Positions 21,592 through 30,956 of a DNA stretch of 35,647 nucleotides are shown here, one piece after another; positions within the stretch are counted from its first letter, which is position 1; the number at the start of each line of letters is the position of its first letter. The translations under genes were made by a program, and so were the position numbers. Source of the DNA: a virus; the IMG/VR virus record IMGVR_UViG_3300011114_000021, positions 1-35,647 of that record; one strand, given 5' to 3'. The notes under the pieces are model-generated. The model did not search any database. It had not been told where the DNA came from and saw only the letters and a program-made list of their open reading frames with translations.

Positions 21592-23511
21592 TTATTGACC
21601 GGCGCCAATTGCCGTACCCATACCCATCTGGATAGCCTTCTGACGTAGTGATGTGGCCAGTGGCTCCACCTTCATCATGTTGGCCTTGCTCATCATCACG
21701 GCAGCCAATTGCGGGTCGAGCATAGCCTCCACCAGCAACTGCTGCAACTTATCGTCTGGCAGCTTGTATAAAAAGTCCAGTGGCCTGGTCATGGTGCGCA
21801 GTGTCGTATTTGTGGCCAGGGACTCGCTGAATATCTTGCCTATTAGGTTGCCCATAGACATATTCTTGAAGGTATCAGAGCCTGGAACCTTGACGCCAGG
21901 CGCAGTAGCCGCCATGCCTCGATTGATTTCTGTGATGATGTTGTCAAGGCGGCGCTGTGCAGGTGCGGAAAGGTCAACTCCAATCTCATCAGCACGGTTT
22001 GCCAATTGACGGCGTAACTGTCCAGCGGCCAGCACCGGCTCACCAGTTACAACATTGGGTTGTCCTGTAGTAACGCGAGCCTCGATGTCTTGCAATAGAC
22101 GCATCTGGTCTATTGGCTTGGACATCTTGGCGTACTTGCTCATGTACGCATTAAACCCAGGCGCACCAGATTCAATTACGTTGTCAATGACAGGCATCAG
22201 GTCAGCCAATTCTCCACGCGCTAGGCGCAGGTTTGCCTTTTCACCTTGCAACTTGCCTGACATGATGTCAGATATGTCTTTACGCACGCTGTACAACGCC
22301 ACAGGGTCAATAGTCCCATCAGGTGCGGTACGCGCCTTAATCAGATTGCGCACCTCCTGCATGGCGCTTATAACCTGGGTGCGCTGCTTTGCAGGGTCGG
22401 CCAATGTGCTTTGAATCTGTGCCTCAATTGCGTCAATAGAAACAGGCGCACGATTATCAAAGGCATCGGTACGCATAGGGCCAGTAATGCTTGCACGCTT
22501 TGCTTCTGCTACTGGAATAGAACCAGGCCCACCAGATAGACGGCGATAGGCATCAAGCAAAGCCTGCTGGTTTTCGCTTAGACGCTGACCAAACTGAGAG
22601 CCTGCCACGTCAAGGCCGCGAATACTGGTTTCTGCCGCCGCAAGACCTGGGTCATAGGCAATACCTGCCGTAGTAGGTTTGACTCCAGGAACAAGCGGTG
22701 CAGCCTCTGCAAGACGTGCCTGCGCAGCCTGCGGGTTGGTGGCCAGCTTATTGAGTACGCTGCCAATCATTACCTGGCGACCTTCTTCCGTGAAAGGCTG
22801 AACCAGAGTCTTAGGAGCTGCAATCACGCGCTGAGTCAGCGGCAGCTTGGGACCGCCAGGTGCAACCATGCCAGCGGCCAACGAACCTGCCATCTGACCG
22901 GCAGTACCCACATCGCCCTCGCGCAGCATCCCACCAGCACCACCGGCCAGCGCAGCGCCAGATACCTGCTGCGCAGGATACTGAGCAAGCAGACCCAGCA
23001 CGTCAGGCGCAATACCGGCAGGCTGTCCAGCCATCTGCCGACCTGCAAGCATAGTAGCTCCCAGCTGGCCAGCCCCACGCGCAAAGCCTGTCGCGCTGGC
23101 TCCAGAACGAGTAATGTCTTGCACCACTCGCTCTGTTGGCGTTGCTGGCTCTGGCAGCCCAGCCTTAGTCATCAGGCTTTCCATCGACTGTGATGGCGTA
23201 GGCACGTTCGTACCCATTGCTCGGTTGTAGAGTCCAACCAGCGGGTCACCCACCATCTGGCCAAGTCCTACGCCCAAGGCTCCAACGGCAGCACCAGGTA
23301 AACCCGCTAAAGCACCACCAGTAAGAGCACCGGCTGCAACCGGACCCACTGCACGCGCAGTCAGTCCAGCCTGGCGCAGCAACTGGTCTGCTACTGATGG
23401 CGTGCCAGGATACTTATCAGGCAGCTGGCTGAGTGCGTATGCCATCTCCTGTTGAGTCATCCCATCGGGGAATATTACCGGCCCATAACCCAATACGTTT
23501 ACTGTTGGCAT
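21592..23511 (-). CDS. Internal virion/ejection-like protein
   Basis: The product has 639 residues. The N-terminal VLGYGPVIFPDGMTQQEMAY resembles a short motif shared by many podovirus internal proteins. A hydrophobic Gly/Ala region (about 55-88) could insert in a membrane. The rest is long and helical with mixed charge. It lies in the row of large low-complexity genes that follow the tail genes, where T7- and P22-like phages encode proteins ejected into the host to carry DNA across the envelope. No enzymatic domain is seen. Confidence 0.75.
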   Translation of the reverse strand: MPTVNVLGYGPVIFPDGMTQQEMAYALSQLPDKYPGTPSVADQLLRQAGLTARAVGPVAAGALTGGALAGLPGAAVGALGVGLGQMVGDPLVGLYNRAMGTNVPTPSQSMESLMTKAGLPEPATPTERVVQDITRSGASATGFARGAGQLGATMLAGRQMAGQPAGIAPDVLGLLAQYPAQQVSGAALAGGAGGMLREGDVGTAGQMAGSLAAGMVAPGGPKLPLTQRVIAAPKTLVQPFTEEGRQVMIGSVLNKLATNPQAAQARLAEAAPLVPGVKPTTAGIAYDPGLAAAETSIRGLDVAGSQFGQRLSENQQALLDAYRRLSGGPGSIPVAEAKRASITGPMRTDAFDNRAPVSIDAIEAQIQSTLADPAKQRTQVISAMQEVRNLIKARTAPDGTIDPVALYSVRKDISDIMSGKLQGEKANLRLARGELADLMPVIDNVIESGAPGFNAYMSKYAKMSKPIDQMRLLQDIEARVTTGQPNVVTGEPVLAAGQLRRQLANRADEIGVDLSAPAQRRLDNIITEINRGMAATAPGVKVPGSDTFKNMSMGNLIGKIFSESLATNTTLRTMTRPLDFLYKLPDDKLQQLLVEAMLDPQLAAVMMSKANMMKVEPLATSLRQKAIQMGMGTAIGAGQ

Positions 23512-23518
23512 ATCAGCC

Positions 23519-24892
23519 TCACTTGTTTACAAATTGCTTTTTGACGGGGTCCCAAGTAAGAGCACCACTTGAAACAGCCGCTGCCGGAGTAGATGGGACG
23601 TAAGGACGATAAGAGTTACCGGCATTGATTCGCATTGCATCGGTAGCGATACGTCGCGCTTCTGTCTTTTGTGCAATAACCGCAGGCGTATCACCAACTT
23701 GAGGGAAATAAGTTTTGAATTCTGACTCCATCTCATCCTTACCAATGGCGGCGCCTGATTCCTTACGCAACTTAGCACGAATCCAATCATCGGCTGCCTG
23801 CTTAAATTGCTGAGTCTGGGCAGGTTGAACCAACCTTTGAGCCATGCCACCAACTAAGGGAATAGCACCAGCAACAGATGATCCCAGACCAGGTTGCTGT
23901 CCAGCCAATGAGTTTGCAATGGTGTCTGCACGCTCCATACGCTGCGCAAATCCTGCTGCATTTTGCTCTGCTTCTGTAGCCTTTGGAGGCGCAGAACCTT
24001 TCAATGGTTCACCACCAGGACCAGAAATTGGGATAACCGGCAAGCCTGGCGTCTTAGGTACATAGAAAACACCTTGCTCATTGGTGAGCCTGTCATACCC
24101 ACCACGCGCAAATTCAGCTTGGCTAAGTCCCAAACGTTTTTGCTCAATACCTAGTCGCTGTTTCTCCATTCCAATACGCTGCTCATCAAAGCCAAGACGC
24201 TTTAACTCAGCGTCAATGCGTGCCTGGTCAACTGCGCTAATGCCAGTACCAAACTTCTCGCCGCCCTTAAGTGCAGATTTGTCAATGGCCGTCATCACTC
24301 CATCTACGTTTTGCAGAACAACCTCACGTTGCGGACCAAAACCCTCCATCGGGCGAATGGTTCCATCCTTAAATTGCTGTACAAGTATTGGCTGACCTTC
24401 AGCATTAGACACTTGGAATGGTTGACCAGTAACCTCTGCCCTTGGAGTAAGTTTCTGCGCCATCTCAAAGAATTTAGTTGCCTGCTCTGGATTGCGTGCA
24501 GCATAAAGATCAGCTAGTTTCATGTACTGCTGCGCTTTAAACTCTGTCGGTGACGCACCCTCTGGGGCAGGCTGACTTAAAAATGTGCCAACAGTCTGCT
24601 GCAATTCTTGAGCACGCTTTGCCTCATCTAGCTTTTGCTTTGTATTCATAGCAGACAATGCCTGCTGCTGCGCCTGCTGGTAGCCAGTCTGTCCAGCGCC
24701 ATACGCCTCGCCAAGAGCCTGTCCAATACCAATGGGAGTAGCGCTAGGACCGGATGCCTTCAATAGCGCCATAGCAGCCTGCATGACGCCCTGGTTACGC
24801 ATAGCTTTTAGCTGCTCTGGGTCTAAGTAGGACTCAAAGCCTGTAGCTGGCGCATTGCCAAACAGCAGGCCGCCTAAATCAAAATCTGCCAT
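23519..24892 (-). CDS. Internal virion-like protein with coiled coil
   Basis: The product has 457 residues. The start MADFDLGGLLFG is followed by Gln/Ala-rich coiled coil (QTGYQQAQQQALSAMNTKQK and onward, about 70-110 and 235-265) and a helical C-terminus with KDEMESEFKTYFPQVGD. There is no membrane span and no enzyme motif. Length, composition and neighbours fit a phage ejection or core protein. The stop of the previous gene lies 12 bp upstream of its ATG, so it is expressed within the same block. Confidence 0.72.
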   Translation of the reverse strand: MADFDLGGLLFGNAPATGFESYLDPEQLKAMRNQGVMQAAMALLKASGPSATPIGIGQALGEAYGAGQTGYQQAQQQALSAMNTKQKLDEAKRAQELQQTVGTFLSQPAPEGASPTEFKAQQYMKLADLYAARNPEQATKFFEMAQKLTPRAEVTGQPFQVSNAEGQPILVQQFKDGTIRPMEGFGPQREVVLQNVDGVMTAIDKSALKGGEKFGTGISAVDQARIDAELKRLGFDEQRIGMEKQRLGIEQKRLGLSQAEFARGGYDRLTNEQGVFYVPKTPGLPVIPISGPGGEPLKGSAPPKATEAEQNAAGFAQRMERADTIANSLAGQQPGLGSSVAGAIPLVGGMAQRLVQPAQTQQFKQAADDWIRAKLRKESGAAIGKDEMESEFKTYFPQVGDTPAVIAQKTEARRIATDAMRINAGNSYRPYVPSTPAAAVSSGALTWDPVKKQFVNK

Positions 24893-24904
24893 GATGTCAA
24901 TCCT

Positions 24905-26227
24905 TTAAAAGAGTCCAAGCAAGCCGCCCAGGGCAGCACCCCAAGGACCGCCTAACTGGTAACCGGCAGCAGCACCACCCAAAGCACCGGCGCCTACATT
25001 CCTACTATATGGCGTAGTCGTAGTCTGACCCAAGTTAGGAATACCTTGCCCCAAAGCAGATTGCGCAACCTGTAGCTTTTGCAGACCGATATTGCGCTGC
25101 GCGTCCATCTGTTGCTGCAATAGTTGCTGACGTGCTGCACCGGCCTGCATAGCAGCCGTAGCGCCACTCATGCGCAGACCTTGCTGCTGCGCTCCAAGAT
25201 TACCCAACTGGTTAGCAGCACTTAGTCTTAACTGAGCACCGGAAAGACCAGCGCCCTGATTAGCCAATGCAGCATTCTGGCCAAGGTTTGCATTAAATTG
25301 CGCCATCTGATTTCTTGATGCTGCATTAGCCAATTCAGCTTGATTCATTGCTCCAGCACCAAACTGTGATGCCGCATTTTGTGCCGCCATATTGCTCAAC
25401 CCAGCTTGTTGCAAATTGCCTGCATTAAATTGCGCCATCTGATTTCTTTGCATAGCATTAGCCAATTCAGCCTGGTTCATCGCTCCAGCGCCAAACTGTG
25501 ATGCCGCAGAACGTTGCGCAGCGTTCTGCATAGAAGCCTGCTGCTGGCGTGCAAGGTCTTGCTGCTGCGCAGCCATTGCCTGGTTGAATGCTTGCTCATT
25601 TAGCTGCGTAGATAGCTTTCCTGCCTGAGTACCAAAACCAAGGTTTGTCTGCGCCTCTGCAACACCCTGACGTGAACCTCCAAAGGCGCGTGCAGCACCA
25701 GCTTGTTGCGCAGTCTGACGTATAGCATTCTGACGTGCAGTCTCTAAATCAGCCAACGCATTCTGGCTAACTTGCTGCGTGTACGGGTTCATGTAGCTGC
25801 CGATACTCCCAGCGCCACTCATGCCAAGGTTTGCCTGTGCAGCATTCACGTCAGTGGCGCCATAACCCTGTGCGCGTGCATAGGCTGCTGGTCCTGCTGA
25901 TGCACCACCAAAACTAGCAGCTTGATAACCTCCTGCACCAGCCTGTGACGCTGGGCCTCCGCTAAAGCCTCCAACCATTGCAGGCTGATAGGTTCCCTCA
26001 ACACCAGTTCGGTATGCAGCCTCGTCAACGCTGGCAATACCAGGGCCAGCAAGACCAGTATTGATTAGCTGCTGCTCGCCAGCCTGGTACATGGGATTGA
26101 AGCCAGCAAACTGCTGCACTGGCAATGCACCAGCAACACCCTGCGCCTGCTCCAGATTAGCTAAGAATGCTTTCTTTAGATCGGGATCAATGCTCGTTGT
26201 CGCCGTCTGACTACCGCCTTTGCTCAT
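24905..26227 (-). CDS. Repeat-rich internal virion-like protein with glycine zipper
   Basis: The product has 440 residues, rich in Ala, Gln, Gly and Asn. An internal repeat of 44 residues carries SQFGAGAMNQAELAN and RNQMAQFNA in both copies. The C-terminus ends in a glycine-zipper-like hydrophobic stretch (GGAAAGYQLGGPWGAALGG), which could oligomerise or enter a membrane. It has the size and composition of an ejection protein, but no named family is recognised. It is flanked by similar large proteins. Confidence 0.72.
   Translation of the reverse strand: MSKGGSQTATTSIDPDLKKAFLANLEQAQGVAGALPVQQFAGFNPMYQAGEQQLINTGLAGPGIASVDEAAYRTGVEGTYQPAMVGGFSGGPASQAGAGGYQAASFGGASAGPAAYARAQGYGATDVNAAQANLGMSGAGSIGSYMNPYTQQVSQNALADLETARQNAIRQTAQQAGAARAFGGSRQGVAEAQTNLGFGTQAGKLSTQLNEQAFNQAMAAQQQDLARQQQASMQNAAQRSAASQFGAGAMNQAELANAMQRNQMAQFNAGNLQQAGLSNMAAQNAASQFGAGAMNQAELANAASRNQMAQFNANLGQNAALANQGAGLSGAQLRLSAANQLGNLGAQQQGLRMSGATAAMQAGAARQQLLQQQMDAQRNIGLQKLQVAQSALGQGIPNLGQTTTTPYSRNVGAGALGGAAAGYQLGGPWGAALGGLLGLF
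25290..25508. repeat. Two ~87-bp direct repeats, 132-bp period
   Basis: Bases 25290-25376 and 25422-25508 are near-identical, offset by exactly 132 bp (44 codons) within one gene. They encode the SQFGAGAMNQAELAN module twice and look like a tandem duplication that has started to diverge. Confidence 0.85.
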
Positions 26228-26238
26228 ACGTTTCCCCT

Positions 26239-27294
26239 TTACATTTCGAGCAAGCCGCGTAGCTTGCCCTTAGAAATCTTGCCACTATTGATGGCGTTCA
26301 TTAAGTCGATGCCGTACTTAGCAACAGCCTTGTCGTTGATGACAAACTCACCAGACTTTAGGGCGCCATATCCTTGATCTGGACCCGCAGGGTTTGGACC
26401 TTGTAGGTGTTGCATGGACACCTGTCCACCTTTAGCAAATCCTCCGCGAGTACCTCGGTCACCACCACCTGATGCATCACCATCACGGCCACCAGTAGCA
26501 GCACCACCGCCACCGTCTCCACCGCCTCCATAGCCACTTCCACCTCTGCCATATCCTTCATTGCTATAGTTATCGTTTGAAGCAATATCGTTGCTCACGA
26601 TTGGGCTATATGTCACAGGGCTTGATACTGCTACTGGTGTAGGTGCTTCTGGAGTAGGCGCTAGAGAGTAACTAGAGATAGGATTAAATCCACCTTCGCT
26701 TACTGCCGGTGCTGCTGGGCCTACAGAGTAACCAGAGATAGGATTAGGCTGGCTGATAGTTCCAATGTTTGAACCTTCTGCCGTGCCAAGTAAAGAATTT
26801 GGGTTTAGCGAATAACCAGATATTGGATTAGGCTGGCTGATGACCCCGCTATTTATTCCAGGCTGCGCTGCTTCTGCCTCTGCAACACTGCTAAATCCAG
26901 ATGTGTCAACAATTGGAGCCGGTTTCTGCTCACCTAAAAGAAAACGAAGTAAGCCACCTGTATAACTATTTGGGTCGTAGTTGAATGATCTATCACCATA
27001 ATATCCACTAGCCTCACCACGATCACGGCTACCGCCACCGCGAGTAGTGCTATCAATATCTGCAACTACTGGTGCAGCAGCCGGTGCTCGCTTGTACAGG
27101 TCAGGATTAAATCCCCCCATAGCACCACTACCAGCACCGCCATACAAATTACCACCACCATAGTTCCCCATCTGCGACATGATGGCCTGGTACGGACCCT
27201 GCTGTGCGTATTGCAAGTAAGGTATTGTGGATTGGTCTAATGGCGCAGAATTACCGCCAGGTTGCATATAACCAGATGCTCCACCAAGACTCAT
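26239..27294 (-). CDS. Gly-rich structural protein with NPISGYS repeats
   Basis: The product has 351 residues. Residues about 150-205 carry three copies of a NPISGYSL- or NPISSYSL-type motif, and residues about 245-285 are nearly pure Gly-rich linker (GYGGGGDGGGGAATGGRDGD). The C-terminal ~60 residues look folded, with GYGALKSGEFVINDKAVAKY and DLMNAINSGKIS, a segment I recall in phage virion proteins after a disordered region. A flexible tail or internal protein is likely. No enzyme motif is seen. Confidence 0.7.
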   Translation of the reverse strand: MSLGGASGYMQPGGNSAPLDQSTIPYLQYAQQGPYQAIMSQMGNYGGGNLYGGAGSGAMGGFNPDLYKRAPAAAPVVADIDSTTRGGGSRDRGEASGYYGDRSFNYDPNSYTGGLLRFLLGEQKPAPIVDTSGFSSVAEAEAAQPGINSGVISQPNPISGYSLNPNSLLGTAEGSNIGTISQPNPISGYSVGPAAPAVSEGGFNPISSYSLAPTPEAPTPVAVSSPVTYSPIVSNDIASNDNYSNEGYGRGGSGYGGGGDGGGGAATGGRDGDASGGGDRGTRGGFAKGGQVSMQHLQGPNPAGPDQGYGALKSGEFVINDKAVAKYGIDLMNAINSGKISKGKLRGLLEM

Positions 27295-27304
27295 ATTGTT
27301 CCCC

Positions 27305-27673
27305 TTACAAATTTTTGCTCAAAATAAACCACTTAGGTTCGTATCCTTCATCGCGCAGAAACGTCTTGGCCCAGCCCTTACGTCCTGCGAGAGTAACTCG
27401 CGTGCAACCTAAACTCTTGCCCCAACGCTCGATGTGTGGTCGCATCAGCTTGAGTTCATCTAGGTCGCCGCCAGCCAAGAAATAGTGCAAATTCTTGATT
27501 CGCGGGTAGACAATGATCTCGGTCACCACCACAGAATTGACTGCTGGCCAGAGCTGAAACCTATTACTGGCAACGCCCTGGGCTATATCGTCAAATGTGT
27601 GTGTGCCTTCAGAGTATTCTAAAGCCGATTCCACCTGCTGGCGCAGCCTGTTTAACTCGTCCAGGTCTGTCAT
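27305..27673 (-). CDS. Small tail-module protein, possibly GNAT-like
   Basis: ATG at 27673 overlaps the upstream stop (ATGA), giving 122 residues. A longer start at 27721 is less likely. The middle SVVVTEIIVYPRIKNLHYFL then LAGGDLDELKLMRPHIERWG and CTRVTLAGRKGWAKTFLRDE resembles the strand-helix layout of GNAT acetyltransferases, though the acetyl-CoA loop is not clear. Alternatively it is a small virion protein. The context is tail genes upstream and internal-virion-like genes downstream. Confidence 0.55.
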   Translation of the reverse strand: MTDLDELNRLRQQVESALEYSEGTHTFDDIAQGVASNRFQLWPAVNSVVVTEIIVYPRIKNLHYFLAGGDLDELKLMRPHIERWGKSLGCTRVTLAGRKGWAKTFLRDEGYEPKWFILSKNL

Positions 27674-29154
27674 CTGCGCCCACCAGCCGTAGCCTCCAGC
27701 CGCATAACCCCGATACGCCAATCTGCCAATGTATTACCCGTGACCTTTACCTCAACCTGGCGTCCAGAGAACCGGACGCTGGTAGGGTTAGCCGCCGTGT
27801 ACGGGCCATAAGTCGATTCCGCGCCGGTAGGATAAAACCTTGATGTGAACGAAACTACCGCCTCACCCAGCGTCTGCTCGTCAGGAATAACCTGCCTGAC
27901 GTTCATTATGTTTTCTCCGGTTCCAAGCTCAATGGGGCCAGATTGCGCGTACAGGGTTGCCGAGTCATAAGCAAATCCAACCTCATGCTCGTAGATATAG
28001 CCGCTGCTGTCTACCATCAGTGGATAGGTGAAAACTCCTGCATCCGTACCCGCAAGGCGCGACAGAGTACCTATGTTCCAGTGACCCTCTCGGTAGTTGT
28101 ACGTCACATAAGAATCGTTCTCATTGGAGTCATTAGACGGGTAAAACCACCATATCTCACCGAATTTACTGTTATGGACAGCATAGACTTTTGACTTCTG
28201 AGTCAAGTTTATATCGCCAAATATGTAGTCTGATACATCGCAAGGCAGTGGCTTGACGTACCCGTCGTACATCCAAAAACCGCTACTAGACATCCAGATG
28301 GCGGCAGTGTCTATGGCGGCCACTGACTGCGCTGAGATCAATCCGCAACCGCTACCTGCCTTCTCAAACCCATATACAAACGGCGCTCCAATGTACTGCG
28401 CGGTGTGTACGTCTACGTCAGTAAACAGTAGGTTTACACCCTTGACGCGCTTACCGGCCAGTAAAGTGCCTGGAGTGGCCAGCTCGTAGTCACCCGCCAA
28501 ATTGTCTATGGCGGCAGTCCAAACTGTATTGTTCTCCTGATCTGACCAGGCTACTTTGCGCGGATTACCGCTAGCACCCAAAGCAAACATAATCCTATCA
28601 GCAGTCACCATCACCGCCTTGCAGCTCGTAGGCGCATTGGTGATGGCCGCTGCGAGCGTAGGTGTTGTAAACCCTAGCTGCCACTCGTAGAGCTTTCCAT
28701 CCGCGCTTGAGCAAGCAACCAGGTACTCACCCCAGGTATCCATCGACCAGGTTGTCGCGCTGATAACGTCACCCAAGTCAGGGCGCTGTACTCCATACGC
28801 AAAGTTTCCATAGGCAGCGTACCCGTAGCCGGTGTATGAAGTTCCATCAGCAATTCCAGCCGTGAACCCTGTAGGCGTAATCTCTTTGAGAGTGCCAGAT
28901 TCATTCATTACATAAAGTTTAGTGTGCGTACCGGCTGCAACCCAACGGTCATTGGTGTTATCACGCCAGGTAATCAATCCCCTGCACTTGCCACTCATAG
29001 CCGTCTGACTGCTAAAACGCTTACGCCACCCGTTAATCGGGCGCAGAGTGTTCTCGTACCAGCGCACCAGGTTAGCGTCGTACCAGCGACCAGATGACTG
29101 GTACTCAGTCCCATTGCGGTAGATGCCTGGAGGTATTTTTAATGGTATGTACAT
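27670..29154 (-). CDS. Tail hub or stabilisation protein, beta-propeller-like
   Basis: From ATG 29154 the product is 494 residues. The start MYIPLKIPPGIYRNGTEYQS, the next SSGRWYDANLVRWYENTLRP and many short beta-strand blocks with W/G turns (TWSMDTWGEYLVACS, WIRD-like elements) fit a beta-propeller tail hub such as P22 gp10-type packaged-DNA stabilisation proteins. That fold assignment is inference. The ORF could start 14 codons earlier, but the extra N-terminus is Cys-rich and overlaps the upstream stop. It lies between a fibre-like gene and the small tail-module gene. Confidence 0.65.
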   Translation of the reverse strand: MYIPLKIPPGIYRNGTEYQSSGRWYDANLVRWYENTLRPINGWRKRFSSQTAMSGKCRGLITWRDNTNDRWVAAGTHTKLYVMNESGTLKEITPTGFTAGIADGTSYTGYGYAAYGNFAYGVQRPDLGDVISATTWSMDTWGEYLVACSSADGKLYEWQLGFTTPTLAAAITNAPTSCKAVMVTADRIMFALGASGNPRKVAWSDQENNTVWTAAIDNLAGDYELATPGTLLAGKRVKGVNLLFTDVDVHTAQYIGAPFVYGFEKAGSGCGLISAQSVAAIDTAAIWMSSSGFWMYDGYVKPLPCDVSDYIFGDINLTQKSKVYAVHNSKFGEIWWFYPSNDSNENDSYVTYNYREGHWNIGTLSRLAGTDAGVFTYPLMVDSSGYIYEHEVGFAYDSATLYAQSGPIELGTGENIMNVRQVIPDEQTLGEAVVSFTSRFYPTGAESTYGPYTAANPTSVRFSGRQVEVKVTGNTLADWRIGVMRLEATAGGRR

Positions 29155-29161
29155 GGCGTTC

Positions 29162-29800
29162 TCACATTGTGTTTGACACAAATTGCATTGTCGCAATCAG
29201 CGACGCGGTAGATGGGTAGTTGGACGCGGCAGCGTATGCCTGGATGCTGACTGTGGTGCTGTCAGTCTCCCACCAAAGCTCAATGTAGTCATTGGCGTTA
29301 AGTGATAGGTAATAGTTCCATCCAACTATTGCGTGGCCATTTGTGGCGCCATGCTTTGATGGAATTCCAGCATAACCAGTAGAGCCTACAAGGTTTGTCC
29401 CATTGACCTTAATCCACACCCTAACATCATCATCCTGGCTATTTGAATTTTCAAACTGCCCTGACCACTGAAGGTTATAGATACCTGAGTCACTGACTGT
29501 GATACGCGAGTTACTCACTACTGTCACGCCATTGGTGAAATCAGTCGTATTGAACGTCATCGCATACGCGGTGTTGATGGCCGCAGCAGTCTGGTCTACT
29601 GTACTCTCAAAGGCTCCATAGGGCGCGTTGATGTACCGGCTTCCTCTGATACCAAAGACAGAGCCAAGTACCGCTGTCAATTTCCTAAAGTAAGAATTTA
29701 GAGAGCCATTGGACTCATTGAAATTACGGCGCTCATATTCCTCTGGTGGATAGCCCAGATTTGGCGGTGTAGGAGTCTCAAGTTTTTGCTGGATGGCCAT
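29162..29800 (-). CDS. Fibre-like protein with C1q/jelly-roll-type domain
   Basis: The product has 212 residues. Residues about 1-60 form a connector (NLGYPPEEYERRNFNESNGS then LNSYFRKLTAVLGSVFGIRG). The C-terminal ~130 residues show the strand rhythm of a C1q/TNF-like trimer (TAYAMTFNTTDFTNGVTVVS, SRITVSDSGIYNLQWSGQFE, then GWNYYLSLNANDYIELWW). Such trimers sit at the tips of phage fibres or on heads. Host-surface binding is possible. It is placed between the lysozyme gene and the tail hub gene. Confidence 0.72.
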   Translation of the reverse strand: MAIQQKLETPTPPNLGYPPEEYERRNFNESNGSLNSYFRKLTAVLGSVFGIRGSRYINAPYGAFESTVDQTAAAINTAYAMTFNTTDFTNGVTVVSNSRITVSDSGIYNLQWSGQFENSNSQDDDVRVWIKVNGTNLVGSTGYAGIPSKHGATNGHAIVGWNYYLSLNANDYIELWWETDSTTVSIQAYAAASNYPSTASLIATMQFVSNTM

Positions 29801-29818
29801 AGTTTTATTGTGCCACCA

Positions 29819-30295
29819 TTAAGACAAAAATAGGACGCGCTCGTCCTTACGCCGATTCTGCAAACCCTTCAAAGGCTTTCCACCGGCCATGCAATACTTT
29901 AAAAACTCGTCCGCAGCGCCTTCCATATCCCCGCGCAGCAACTTTTGGCGTAGCGTACTACGCTGGAGTGTCCCAAGGCCCACGTTAAAAGAGAAACTGA
30001 CAAGACCATCAAACTGACCCTGTGTAAGAACAACAGGGCAGAATCGCTCCACGCCGCGCTCAAAGCGCTCCAGGTCTGCTGCAAGTATTCCATCTACCTC
30101 CTCCATACTCCATATCCGGTCATCCTCTGGCCTCAATGGGTATCCATTACGTTCTTCCAGCTTTAGCTTACCCTGGGCTGGGTACAGTACATGGCCAACA
30201 CCACAAGTCCAAAGCAGTGCTGGACAGCGATAGGGACGCTGCCTGATGCCCTCGTGGTGCTTAATCATGGACAGTGCCTTGGCTGAGACTTTCAT
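29819..30295 (-). CDS. Endolysin, GH24 lysozyme (R21-like)
   Basis: The product is 158 residues from the ATG at 30295, which overlaps the upstream stop. The catalytic layout is E15, C24, T30 within HHEGIRQRPYRCPALLWTCG then VGH, the E-8-C-5-T arrangement of R21/P1-type lysozymes rather than T4's E-8-D-5-T. Later DGLVSFSFNVGLGTLQRSTL and the NRRKDERVLFL end match the family. It cleaves peptidoglycan. The N-terminus has no clear signal-arrest segment, so export would depend on a holin. Confidence 0.88.
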   Translation of the reverse strand: MKVSAKALSMIKHHEGIRQRPYRCPALLWTCGVGHVLYPAQGKLKLEERNGYPLRPEDDRIWSMEEVDGILAADLERFERGVERFCPVVLTQGQFDGLVSFSFNVGLGTLQRSTLRQKLLRGDMEGAADEFLKYCMAGGKPLKGLQNRRKDERVLFLS

Positions 30296-30444
30296 TTCTT
30301 TTGCGTTTGCACGCACCCAACTTTGTAGCCCAGCTCACGCCACTCTTTAGCCGCCTTCTGGCAGGCAGACTCCATCTCAAAATAACCGACGATCATTATT
30401 GAATTCATGTTGATACCTGTAACCAGCACCAGGGTCCAGATCAT
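30292..30444 (-). CDS. 50-residue small protein in the lysis cassette
   Basis: ATG at 30444 overlaps the holin-like stop (ATGA) and the stop overlaps the lysozyme ATG (ATGA). It begins MIWTLVLVTGINMNSIMIVG and is followed by a charged helix (ESACQKAAKEWRELGYKVGC). The hydrophobic start could be a membrane or signal segment. A later ATG at 30408 is possible. Position between holin and lysozyme suggests a lysis accessory role. No spanin pair is recognised. Confidence 0.65.
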   Translation of the reverse strand: MIWTLVLVTGINMNSIMIVGYFEMESACQKAAKEWRELGYKVGCVQTQKK

Positions 30445-30956
30445 TTTCCAAAGGCTCGGCCACCAAAATGAAATGCTACGATAGAAGCAAAGAGAGCCTG
30501 GGTATTGCTATCCCACAACTTATCAGCCAGTGCTGGAAACGCCACGCCATTGTTGTACCCATAGATAAACATACCTACGTCAACAAACACTAAGAGAAAG
30601 AAAAACCCCATAGTTATGAAACTGCGCGTACCAGCACGCAAGTCCTTTATCCACTGTGACGTTCCCTCGTTCAAAGACTCGTCGTGCTTGTAGATGGCGT
30701 TCATCTCAGCCACCTGCGCGTTAACCAGGTTCTCATTAGCCTTAGCGCTTGTCTCTAACTCCAGTTGCTGGCTATGTATCTGCTCCACCCGTTCCTGCGC
30801 CTCAAAGCCTGCCTTGCGCAGCTCTAGTTCACGTTCAATCTGCATGGCGGCCAGAGCCAGCTCGTGCTTCTTGTCGTTGCGGTCTTGGAAGAAGTCCAGC
30901 AACTTAGGCAGGCCGCCCATCAGGAAAGAGATCAGTGTGGATAAGATAGTCAGCAT
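30441..30956 (-). CDS. Holin-like membrane protein (3TM holin/GTA-type)
   Basis: The product has 171 residues. It starts with a hydrophobic helix (MLTILSTLISFLMGG), then a long charged coiled coil (about 27-95), then a membrane span (about 112-134, SFITMGFFFLLVFVDVGMFI) and a C-terminal ASIVAFHFGGRAFGK. This resembles the 3TM holin family named for gene-transfer-agent release. Its start follows the previous stop with no gap. It is next to the lysozyme, as expected of a lysis cassette. Confidence 0.72.
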   Translation of the reverse strand: MLTILSTLISFLMGGLPKLLDFFQDRNDKKHELALAAMQIERELELRKAGFEAQERVEQIHSQQLELETSAKANENLVNAQVAEMNAIYKHDESLNEGTSQWIKDLRAGTRSFITMGFFFLLVFVDVGMFIYGYNNGVAFPALADKLWDSNTQALFASIVAFHFGGRAFGK

